Below are positions 1 through 5,213 of a stretch of DNA of 5,267 bases, piece by piece. The notes under the pieces are model-generated. The model had not been told where the DNA came from. It searched no databases and was given only the letters and a program-made list of their open reading frames with translations. Location: NCBI GenBank assembly GCA_944381295.1, contig CALWKP010000047.1, forward strand, positions 1 through 5,267. Direction: 5' to 3'. Both the position numbers and the translations under genes were made by a program. Source of the stretch: an uncultured Clostridia bacterium (lineage in GTDB: Bacteria; Bacillota; Clostridia; Oscillospirales; Acutalibacteraceae). Every line of letters starts with the position of its first letter. Position 1 is the first letter of the stretch.

Positions 1-875
1 AGCAGCACGCCAAACGATGCCATCGGATTGAGCAAATAAGCGCCTACAATATAAACCAGCGAGAACACAATCTGCGAGATCGTTTCTGTTGAAAACCATA
101 CGGAATTAGAAATATAGATGGCGCGCATCCATACTTTACGGCGTTCTTCCATCAGACGATCCAGAATCCCCAAATTGACTTCCTGACGGTTAAACGCCTG
201 TGTCACCTTCACCCCTTCAATCGATTCCTGCACATAGGCATTCAGATTGGAGTTTTTATTAGAAACCTGCTGGTAGGCACGTCTCTGTTTCGGCTTGATG
301 AGCAGGATAAACACGATTAAAATCGGAAGCCCTGCAACCGTAACAGAAGCCAGTGGGACACTGACCTGGAACATAAACACGATAATGAACACAATATTGA
401 TAATTTCAATGATAAAATCGAGCAGGCCATTGGAAAGGACATCCGATACATTGTTCACATAGTGGACGATGCGCACCAGAATTTTCCCATGCGGCCTGTT
501 ATCATAGTAGGAAAAAGGCAGCACCTGGAGATGCGCAAACAAATCCTGGCGGATATCATGGACGATCGTTTGTGTAGCCTGCGCAACAATGATCCGGCGC
601 ACCGCGGTAAACAGTACATTCACCAGGATCGTGATCCCCAACAAGATGGATAACCGAATCAGCTGGTCCACATTGCCCTGCGGAATCGAATTATCCATAG
701 CATACTGGATCAGCATCGGCCCGGTGAGTCCTACCACACTGCCCACACCACTTAATAGCAGCGCTGAAAACATACGCCCTTTACAGCGCATGACATAAAC
801 CATTACCTTTTTCAGATTTTTAAAATTAAGGGGACTCTCTAAAGTTTCATCCACATCAAAACGGTTACGCGCCAA
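1..875 (-). CDS. Heterodimeric ABC exporter, second subunit (TM288/BmrD-like), membrane domain only, 3' end outside window
   Basis: This is the first 291 codons of an ABC transporter subunit with fused membrane and ATPase domains; the ATPase half lies beyond the left edge. Likely membrane helices are at about residues 35-58, 71-91, 150-170, 172-194 and 258-280. The first cytoplasmic loop carries the usual exporter pattern (LPFSYYDNRPHGKILVR, residues 118-134), and the second contains YVQESIEGVKVTQAFNR (214-230), typical of type IV exporters. I place the start at TTG 875, because AAGGTGA lies 5 nt upstream and the resulting N-terminus (MARNRFDVDE) resembles the one I recall from clostridial homologues. 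GTG 884 is the alternative and adds three residues. The gene overlaps the end of the upstream subunit by 11 nt, so translation is probably coupled. By analogy with TM288, the missing NBD should carry the catalytic Glu of the consensus ATP site. The substrate cannot be told; drugs, lipids or peptides are known for the family. Confidence 0.92.
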   Translation of the reverse strand, partial: MARNRFDVDETLESPLNFKNLKKVMVYVMRCKGRMFSALLLSGVGSVVGLTGPMLIQYAMDNSIPQGNVDQLIRLSILLGITILVNVLFTAVRRIIVAQATQTIVHDIRQDLFAHLQVLPFSYYDNRPHGKILVRIVHYVNNVSDVLSNGLLDFIIEIINIVFIIVFMFQVSVPLASVTVAGLPILIVFILLIKPKQRRAYQQVSNKNSNLNAYVQESIEGVKVTQAFNRQEVNLGILDRLMEERRKVWMRAIYISNSVWFSTETISQIVFSLVYIVGAYLLNPMASFGVL

Positions 876-2610
876 GCTCTTCACCTTCTTCCTTGCTGTT
901 CTGGATCGCCCAGATATGCCGGTAAAAGCCGTGATTTTGCAATAGCTCGCGGTGCGTGCCGCGCTCGATAATTTTCCCCTCGTCAAGAACCAGGATCAGA
1001 TCTGCGTCTTCAATGGAAGAAATCCTCTGTGCGATGATGATCTTGGTACATGGGAAATCCAGCTGCCGAAGCTGTTCCTGCAAATATTTTTCTGTTTCCA
1101 TATCGACTGCCGATGTCGTATCGTCCAGAATCAGCACCGCTGGACGGATCGCTAATGCACGCGCCAAAGCCAAACGCTGCTTCTGTCCTCCGGAAAGCCC
1201 TACGCCGCGTTCCCCGATCAGCGTGTCATAGCCATCCTGCATCTTCCTGACAAATGAGTCCGCTCCTGCCCGGCGTGCAAAATCCTGTACATCTTCCAGG
1301 GGCATATCCGGCCGGCCGTAGGCAATATTGGCATCGACTGTATCGGAAAACAGGAACACTTCCTGCATTGCCACCCCGATATACCGGCGCAAAGCCTGCA
1401 GCGTATAATTCTGCACATTTTCCCCGTCCAGCAGGACTTCTCCGGAAGTCGGATCATTGACACGGTTCAGCATACTCGCCAACGTTGTCTTTCCTGACCC
1501 GGTGGTCCCAATAATTCCCAATGTCTGCCCAGGCTTGATATGGAAACTAATGTGGTCAAGGATTACAGAGTTATTGATCTTCAGCGACACATCGCGGAAC
1601 TCGATATCCCCCTCCGGACGTTTGCCAGGATCTTTTGCCTGATACCGGTCGGCAATGCTCGGCTGCGCGTAAAAGACTTCCATAATCATCTGACAGGAAG
1701 TGAAAAACCGCTGGATATCGTTGATAAGCATCCCCAAATTGCGCAGAGGGTTCGACAAAGCCCAGGTCAGTGAGGAAAATGCCAGGATATCGCCAGCCGA
1801 AAGTTTGCCCTGGATCATAAAAATCCCGCCAACCAACAGCATCGTGACGGTCATCGACTGGGACAACAGATCGATTAACGGCCAGAATTTCACGCCCACA
1901 TATGTAGTTTTCAAATTCATCTGGCGATAATCTTCATTTTTCTCTTCAAACTTTTGATTTTCGTACTCTTCCCGCGCAAATGCTTTTACCACCCGATTTC
2001 CTTCAATGTTCTCCTGCGCTACTATATTCAGTCTGGAAAGCTTCTGCCGCAATGTGACAAACATGGGATGAATGATCTTGGAAAAAAATCTGGTAATAAT
2101 CAGGATCAGGGGTGTGATCGCCGCTAAACAAAGCATCAGCTCCAAATTGACAGAGCCCAGATAGATCAGTGCCGCAACAAAAATCACAACCGAATCCAAA
2201 GTACAATACGAGATCCACGCTATCGCATAACGAACCAGATCGAGATCGTTTGTCATGCGGGTCATCAGATCCCCTGTACGAATCCTATGGTAATACCGTG
2301 CATCCTCGTTTTGAAGGACATCGTACATTTTTCTTCTGAGGCCGTTGAAGGTACATTGACTGCTTTTTTCCAGCAGGATGATCATAACATAGCGCATGGT
2401 AAGTCTTGCAACTTGTACCGCAAGCATTAGTCCAAGGATTGGAAGCAGTAATTCTGTGTTCTGAGGAGTAATGACATCATCGATCAGTTTTTGTGAAAGC
2501 ATGGGGTTGATAATCAGCATAGCAGATGTAACAGCGGAAAGCACCATTGCCACAACAAACAGCCCTCTTTTTTCCCCCATATACTTCCAAAGCCATTTTA
2601 TTCGGAACAT
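865..2610 (-). CDS. Heterodimeric ABC exporter, first subunit with degenerate ATP site (TM287/BmrC-like)
   Basis: This is a complete 581-residue ABC exporter half with an N-terminal membrane domain and a C-terminal ATPase domain; the length is normal for BmrC/TM287-type proteins. Likely membrane helices are near residues 17-37, 54-76, 129-150, 155-175, 244-266 and 272-290. The ATPase domain has Walker A GTTGSGKTT (368-376), Q-loop Q416, signature LSGGQ (472-476), Walker B LILDD (493-497) and D-loop SAVD (500-503). The residue after Walker B is Asp497 instead of Glu, and the switch histidine is Gln528 (IIIAQRI). This is the pair seen in the degenerate site of TM287. The A-loop aromatic also seems absent (I345). 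The canonical LSGGQ should complete the catalytic site of the partner subunit, which is encoded just downstream. ATG 2610 has AGGAGG at 2622-2617, 6 nt upstream. Likely role: ATP-driven export across the cytoplasmic membrane; the substrate is unknown. Confidence 0.96.
   Translation of the reverse strand: MFRIKWLWKYMGEKRGLFVVAMVLSAVTSAMLIINPMLSQKLIDDVITPQNTELLLPILGLMLAVQVARLTMRYVMIILLEKSSQCTFNGLRRKMYDVLQNEDARYYHRIRTGDLMTRMTNDLDLVRYAIAWISYCTLDSVVIFVAALIYLGSVNLELMLCLAAITPLILIITRFFSKIIHPMFVTLRQKLSRLNIVAQENIEGNRVVKAFAREEYENQKFEEKNEDYRQMNLKTTYVGVKFWPLIDLLSQSMTVTMLLVGGIFMIQGKLSAGDILAFSSLTWALSNPLRNLGMLINDIQRFFTSCQMIMEVFYAQPSIADRYQAKDPGKRPEGDIEFRDVSLKINNSVILDHISFHIKPGQTLGIIGTTGSGKTTLASMLNRVNDPTSGEVLLDGENVQNYTLQALRRYIGVAMQEVFLFSDTVDANIAYGRPDMPLEDVQDFARRAGADSFVRKMQDGYDTLIGERGVGLSGGQKQRLALARALAIRPAVLILDDTTSAVDMETEKYLQEQLRQLDFPCTKIIIAQRISSIEDADLILVLDEGKIIERGTHRELLQNHGFYRHIWAIQNSKEEGEELGA
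881..887 (-). promoter_or_regulatory. Ribosome binding site supporting the TTG start at 875
   Basis: AAGGTGA, a direct match to the 16S anti-Shine-Dalgarno complement, lies inside the last codons of the upstream exporter gene, 5 nt before TTG 875. The competing GTG at 884 overlaps this motif and has only a weaker AAGGA element upstream. This favours the TTG start. Confidence 0.55.
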
Positions 2611-2629
2611 ATTTCCCCTCCTGTCCGGC

Positions 2630-2686
2630 TTATGGAATCATGTGGTAACCCCTGTATAAACTACGGTTAAAAAACTCACCTCTCAC
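2630..2686 (-). CDS. Possible leader peptide of 18 codons before the exporter operon
   Basis: A short frame starts at GTG 2686 with AGGA 5 nt upstream and ends at TAA 2632-2630, 8 nt before the exporter's AGGAGG. Its product would be MRGEFFNRSLYRGYHMIP. It lies wholly inside the transcript predicted from the promoter at 2732-2760. Known context: in Bacillus subtilis the related bmrCD genes sit behind a translated leader (bmrB) that senses ribosome-targeting drugs by attenuation. Here I see no clear terminator/antiterminator pair in the leader, so function is only suggested by position. It could be chance, since it is very short and uses GTG. Confidence 0.25.
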   Translation of the reverse strand: MRGEFFNRSLYRGYHMIP

Positions 2687-2731
2687 CCCTTTCCTGTTTC
2701 TCACAAAACTGGCTGTTTTTCTTCTTCGGAC

Positions 2732-2760
2732 AGTATACATCCCTAAAATTAAAACTGCAA
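2732..2760 (-). promoter_or_regulatory. Sigma-A type promoter for the ABC exporter operon
   Basis: Reading the minus strand, TTGCAG (2760-2755) is followed after exactly 17 nt by TATACT (2737-2732). The -10 box matches TATAAT in five of six positions; the -35 box matches only in TTG. Transcription would begin near 2725, giving a leader of about 115 nt before ATG 2610. No better pair was seen between the exporter and the upstream gene. The terminator at 2889-2912 separates this promoter from the URO-D-like gene, which supports an independent transcript. Confidence 0.55.
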
Positions 2761-2851
2761 ACCGTCCTTATACGATTAAGCTCCACTTTCTTTGGTTTTC
2801 CTTTGATTTCCTTCATTTTGCTTGGATTGGATGAAAAGCAAGCATTTAAAA

Positions 2852-2865
2852 CGGAAAATTTTCCG
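2852..2865. repeat. Perfect 14-bp palindrome upstream of the exporter promoter
   Basis: CGGAAAATTTTCCG is a perfect palindrome with no spacer. Its centre lies about 100 bp upstream of the proposed exporter -35 box and about 35 bp past the terminator of the neighbouring gene. It has the form of a binding site for a dimeric regulator, but no regulator gene for the exporter is in the window and the AT-rich core makes chance more likely. Confidence 0.4.
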
Positions 2866-2888
2866 AGGTATATCCGGTTATTTTGCAC

Positions 2889-2912
2889 AAAAAAACAAGA
2901 CTCTTTCTTGTT
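2889..2912 (-). terminator. Intrinsic terminator for the URO-D-like gene
   Basis: On the minus strand AACAAGA pairs with TCTTGTT across a 5-nt loop (2912-2894) and runs straight into a T tract (2895-2889). The 7-bp stem is AT-rich, so termination may be modest alone, but a stronger hairpin lies 20-60 nt upstream. The position, about 80 nt past the stop codon of the URO-D-like gene, fits a terminator for that gene. Confidence 0.6.
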
Positions 2913-2921
2913 CTGTTTCGC

Positions 2922-2936
2922 CTGTCAGAAAGACAG
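2922..2936 (-). other. Small hairpin overlapping a larger one
   Basis: CTGTC (2922-2926) and GACAG (2932-2936) form a perfect 5-bp stem with a 5-nt loop. Three of its bases (2934-2936) are also needed by the 14-bp stem at 2934-2972, so the two structures exclude one another at their base. It sits between that large stem and the T-tract terminator. Confidence 0.35.
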
Positions 2937-2972
2937 CCGCCGATTTTGGAATTCCTTTAAAATCAGCGGCTG
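2934..2972 (-). other. Strong 14-bp hairpin after the URO-D-like stop codon
   Basis: Arms at 2934-2947 and 2959-2972 are complementary over 14 positions with one non-Watson-Crick pair, which is a G-U wobble in minus-strand RNA. The 11-nt loop contains GGAATTCC. The stem starts 20 nt after the stop codon at 2992. It lacks an immediate T tract on the minus strand, so it may protect the mRNA 3' end or act together with the terminator at 2889-2912. Confidence 0.55.
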
Positions 2973-2991
2973 CTCGTACTCTATTTTTCTT

Positions 2992-4116
2992 TCAAATTTT
3001 TAAGTTTTGGAGTTTGTCGCAGTAATACTGGACATTTTCAAACTTTGCGTCCGGTGCGATCCGATGGTCCGGGCAGGGGATGTATCCTCCTAATTCGATA
3101 AGCGGGCGCAGACGTTCAATTTCTTCTTCCACAGCCCGGTAATCCTTTGCAAAAACCCGTTTATCCATTCCTCCCACGCCCCGCAGTTCCCTGCCGTATT
3201 TCTCTCGCCATGGACCAATACTCGCTTCCCAGGTTCCCACTTCGATTGGGAACATTGTATTTACTCCGTTTTCTAGCCATGTCGGGATCAGTTTGTCAAT
3301 CCAGCCATCACAATCCAATGATACGATATCAATCCCATAACTGTTCAACAGGTCTGTGATCCTTTTATAATGCGGTCCTACATATTCGTCAAACATCGAG
3401 GGAATGACCAAAGGTCCATTCTTAAAGCAAATATCTTCCCAAAAATGTGCATAGTCAAACTTGGCCCCTGTTTCCAGCATCGCCTTTACACAGTCATAAC
3501 ATAACCCACACATCGTATCAATGATTTCCACATATAAATCAAAATCATCCGCCATCAGGTAGCTCAGGTGCTCTACCCCTAACAAATCCCTCATTCTTCC
3601 CATCAGCGAACCACAATAAATTCCAATCGGGATTTCGCGTCCTTCCTCTGGCGGCAAATCTTTCAACTGCTGTGTTGCAATCCTTTCCATCGAAAAACGC
3701 AGCCGTGGCAAATATTCTTCTTCCCATACCTTTCTATCTGTTAAAAACGTCCCGATTTCTGCTGGAATTGAAACAATCCCGGGTTTTATCATGCAGATCA
3801 GGCCGTTTTCATCGCGGATCACTTTTCCCCCATCAGGATGTTCTTCCAGAATCTTGCTTTCAAATTTGGGGAATAAGTCTGTTTCGGCATGGACGCACGA
3901 ATTCCAGTTGAAATCAAATCCCAGTTTTCTCATGATGGAACGGTCGCCTGCTCCATTATCCCCGTTCTTTTGGTAATCTTCCGCTTCTTCGTGGGTAATA
4001 TGTCCTTCCTCTGCCCATTTTTCTACGGTCTTGTCCCAATATCCGAAGGATACTACCGGAAGTTTTTCAAAATTCCTGTAATGAAGAACCGCCAATGTAT
4101 TTTCCCGGAATGTCAT
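2992..4116 (-). CDS. URO-D superfamily protein (uroporphyrinogen decarboxylase / cobalamin methyltransferase-like)
   Basis: This is a 374-residue soluble protein with no signal peptide or membrane segment, the usual length for the family. Family landmarks are EDICFKNGPLVIPSMF (227-242, matching the DDLxxKxGPLISPxxF pattern), LDCDGWIDKLIP (267-278, usually DSDGN) with GVNTMFPIEV following, and GYIPCPDHRIAPD (344-356, with the conserved DHR..PD). These match the URO-D/MtaA family, not true HemE: it is an isolated gene with no haem-pathway neighbours, and members of this branch usually handle methyl groups on corrinoids or have unknown substrates. H224, C230, C269 and C348 are possible metal ligands, by analogy with zinc in MtaA. 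An unusual CxxCxxC (C203, C206, C209) lies on a predicted helix. ATG 4116 has GGGGAG about 4 nt upstream. It is transcribed away from an AraC-family gene, its likely regulator. The exact reaction is unknown; no corrinoid protein or reactivase is in the window. Confidence 0.85.
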   Translation of the reverse strand: MTFRENTLAVLHYRNFEKLPVVSFGYWDKTVEKWAEEGHITHEEAEDYQKNGDNGAGDRSIMRKLGFDFNWNSCVHAETDLFPKFESKILEEHPDGGKVIRDENGLICMIKPGIVSIPAEIGTFLTDRKVWEEEYLPRLRFSMERIATQQLKDLPPEEGREIPIGIYCGSLMGRMRDLLGVEHLSYLMADDFDLYVEIIDTMCGLCYDCVKAMLETGAKFDYAHFWEDICFKNGPLVIPSMFDEYVGPHYKRITDLLNSYGIDIVSLDCDGWIDKLIPTWLENGVNTMFPIEVGTWEASIGPWREKYGRELRGVGGMDKRVFAKDYRAVEEEIERLRPLIELGGYIPCPDHRIAPDAKFENVQYYCDKLQNLKI

Positions 4117-4143
4117 TTTTCTCCCCGCCCTTTTTAAAATATC

Positions 4144-4172
4144 TTGCCCTTGTTCCGTTTCGGTAGTAAAAT
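4144..4172 (+). promoter_or_regulatory. Promoter for the AraC-family regulator gene
   Basis: TTGCCC (4144-4149) and TAAAAT (4167-4172) are separated by 17 nt, with 4/6 and 5/6 matches to consensus. Transcription would start near 4179, giving a leader of about 80 nt. The -10 box overlaps by two bases the -10 box proposed for the divergent gene. Confidence 0.5.
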
Positions 4173-4199
4173 CATAACAGAACCCTCCCTAGCTTACCA
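4171..4199 (-). promoter_or_regulatory. Extended -10 promoter for the URO-D-like gene
   Basis: On the minus strand the run TGTTATGAT (4179-4171) is an extended -10 element (TG-n-TATGAT). The hexamer 17 nt upstream, TGGTAA (4199-4194), is a poor -35. A weak -35 with a good extended -10 is common in activator-dependent promoters, which fits the direct repeats found further upstream. The start would be near 4164, about 48 nt before ATG 4116. Confidence 0.4.
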
Positions 4200-4234
4200 G
4201 TAGGAATCCTGCGCGGTTATTACGGATTCCTGCT
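4199..4234. repeat. Inverted repeat in the divergent intergenic region
   Basis: AGGAATCC (4202-4209) and GGATTCCT (4224-4231) form a perfect 8-bp inverted repeat with a 14-nt spacer. In plus-strand RNA the stem can extend to 11 pairs (4199-4209 with 4224-4234), including one G-U. It lies just upstream of the URO-D-like promoter and in the leader of the araC-type gene, so it could be an operator or an RNA hairpin before the start codon. Confidence 0.5.
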
Positions 4235-4260
4235 ATTTCAGAAAAGGCAGGTGCTATTTC
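4231..4260. promoter_or_regulatory. Direct repeat with 21-bp period, candidate AraC-family operator
   Basis: TGCTATTTC occurs at 4231-4239 and again at 4252-4260, exactly 21 bp apart, or two helical turns. AraC-family proteins bind direct-repeat half-sites, and those of AraC itself are 21 bp apart. The site lies about 70-95 bp upstream of the proposed start of the URO-D-like transcript, a usual activator position, and ends at the regulator's own start codon, which could allow autorepression. Confidence 0.45.
4249..4253 (+). promoter_or_regulatory. Ribosome binding site supporting the TTG start at 4261
   Basis: AGGTG ends 7 nt before TTG 4261. The in-frame ATG at 4276 is preceded by pyrimidine-rich sequence with no ribosome site, and ATG 4333 has only a weak one. 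The TTG is therefore the best supported start. Confidence 0.45.
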
Positions 4261-5124
4261 TTGTTCCGCTATCGAATGGGAACCCAAAGCATCCGAAAAA
4301 CTTCCCCATATATAGGTTCTGAAACGTCTGAAATGCTTCCTTTCCGTTTGGAAAACTACGGCGAATTTATCAGTGACAGCAGTTATTTTACCGAACGTCA
4401 GGGGGTGGACAAGTGTCTTCTGTTTGCAACGATCTCCGGATGCGGGTTTCTGCGTTATGCCGGCCAGGAAGAGCTGCTTTCCGCGGGAAAAGCAGCCGTG
4501 ATCGACTGTTCCCGCTATCAATATTATGGTACTTTCGGCAAGGAACCCTGGCATTTTTCCTGGATTCACTTCAAAGGTACTGGAGCTGACTCCTTTGTAC
4601 GGATGATCAATCGGGAAGGACTGCGTATCATCAACTGGGATGCTTCCCGTGCTGCGGACCTTTATTCCCAAGCTGACGAACTTGCACGGACTCCTGGGAA
4701 ACAAGCAGATTTTCTGATTTCCCTTTGGCTGCACCAAATCCTCAACGAATTCGCCCAGGCTGTGGAAGGCGCTGCGGCTGTGCGTTACGAACAAGAAATG
4801 CTGGCTGCGGCAGAGTTCCTCCGCGAGCATCTTCAGGAACCTGTCCGGATGACTGATCTTGCAAGGCAGAGCGGTTTAAGCGAATACCATTTTATCCGTG
4901 TATTCAAAAGCGTGATCGGTCATCCGCCTTACGAATATCTTACTCTACTGCGGGTCGCGCACGCAAAACAGCTTTTGCTCTCCACCTCTATGAGCGTTTC
5001 TGAAATTGCCGCTCAGACTGGCTATTCGGATTCCAGGGGATTGATCGATAATTTTCGACATCACACAGGGAAAACACCGGCCGGTTTCCGAAAACAGGCT
5101 CGGGAAGGTATTCTGCTTCCTTAG
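4261..5124 (+). CDS. AraC-family transcriptional regulator
   Basis: A 287-residue regulator, the normal size for AraC-family proteins with an N-terminal sensing domain. Residues of about 25-110 look like the cupin-type ligand-binding fold (LLFATISGCGFLRYAG, then the AAVIDCSRYQYYG turn, then PWHFSWIHFKG). The C-terminal third has the two helix-turn-helix units: the first near 196-216 (MTDLARQSGLSEYHFIRVFK) and the second near 244-275 (MSVSEIAAQTGYSDSRGLID, then NFRHHTGKTPAGFRK), ending in the conserved GxTPxxFR. The second unit departs from the common SYFSRxFK pattern. I chose TTG 4261 for its ribosome site; ATG 4276 or 4333 would shorten it by 5 or 24 residues. It is divergent from the URO-D-like gene across a 144-bp gap with paired repeats, so it probably activates that gene and controls itself. 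The ligand is unknown; sugars or related small molecules are usual for this type. Confidence 0.93.
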   Translation: MFRYRMGTQSIRKTSPYIGSETSEMLPFRLENYGEFISDSSYFTERQGVDKCLLFATISGCGFLRYAGQEELLSAGKAAVIDCSRYQYYGTFGKEPWHFSWIHFKGTGADSFVRMINREGLRIINWDASRAADLYSQADELARTPGKQADFLISLWLHQILNEFAQAVEGAAAVRYEQEMLAAAEFLREHLQEPVRMTDLARQSGLSEYHFIRVFKSVIGHPPYEYLTLLRVAHAKQLLLSTSMSVSEIAAQTGYSDSRGLIDNFRHHTGKTPAGFRKQAREGILLP

Positions 5125-5139
5125 TATCCCGAAAGCTTT

Positions 5140-5204
5140 GACCTGCGGTCGGCAGACCGGGCGGCCTAGCTGCCAGAAAAAAACACTCCAAGCCACCGCC
5201 CGGT
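5140..5204. repeat. Stacked GC-rich inverted repeats after the AraC-family gene
   Basis: Four overlapping pairs are visible: GACC/GGTC (5140-5143, 5147-5150), CGGTC/GACCG (5146-5150, 5155-5159), GGCAG/CTGCC (5151-5155, 5170-5174), and the longest, ACCGGGCGG/CCGCCCGGT (5156-5164, 5196-5204). Several exclude each other. An A7 run (5177-5183) lies in the loop of the longest stem and would be T7 on the minus strand. The place, between convergent genes, suggests a transcription end region, but no stem is followed directly by a T tract on either strand. Confidence 0.5.
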
Positions 5205-5213
5205 AGTAACGAC

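Noticed and set aside
462..798. Plus-strand frames of 63 and 69 codons opposite the partial exporter gene
   Set aside because: The opposite strand encodes continuous, clearly recognisable ABC membrane-domain sequence here, so these are shadows.
952..1930. Many plus-strand frames, and one minus-strand frame, inside the first exporter gene
   Set aside because: All overlap the intact ATPase domain and linker in other frames and show no family motifs.
2686..2730. Terminator-like T6 tract in the exporter leader
   Set aside because: The tract at about 2671-2676 follows purine-rich sequence with no complementary pyrimidine arm upstream, so no hairpin can form before it.
2676..2888. 70-codon minus-strand frame upstream of the exporter
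   Set aside because: It begins upstream of the proposed promoter, crosses the palindrome and both promoter boxes, lacks a good ribosome site, and has a basic, domain-free translation.
4189..4830. 213-codon open frame on the minus strand opposite the regulator gene
   Set aside because: It is fully antisense to a well-supported AraC-family gene, shows no recognisable domain, and has a low-complexity, basic, serine-rich shadow composition.
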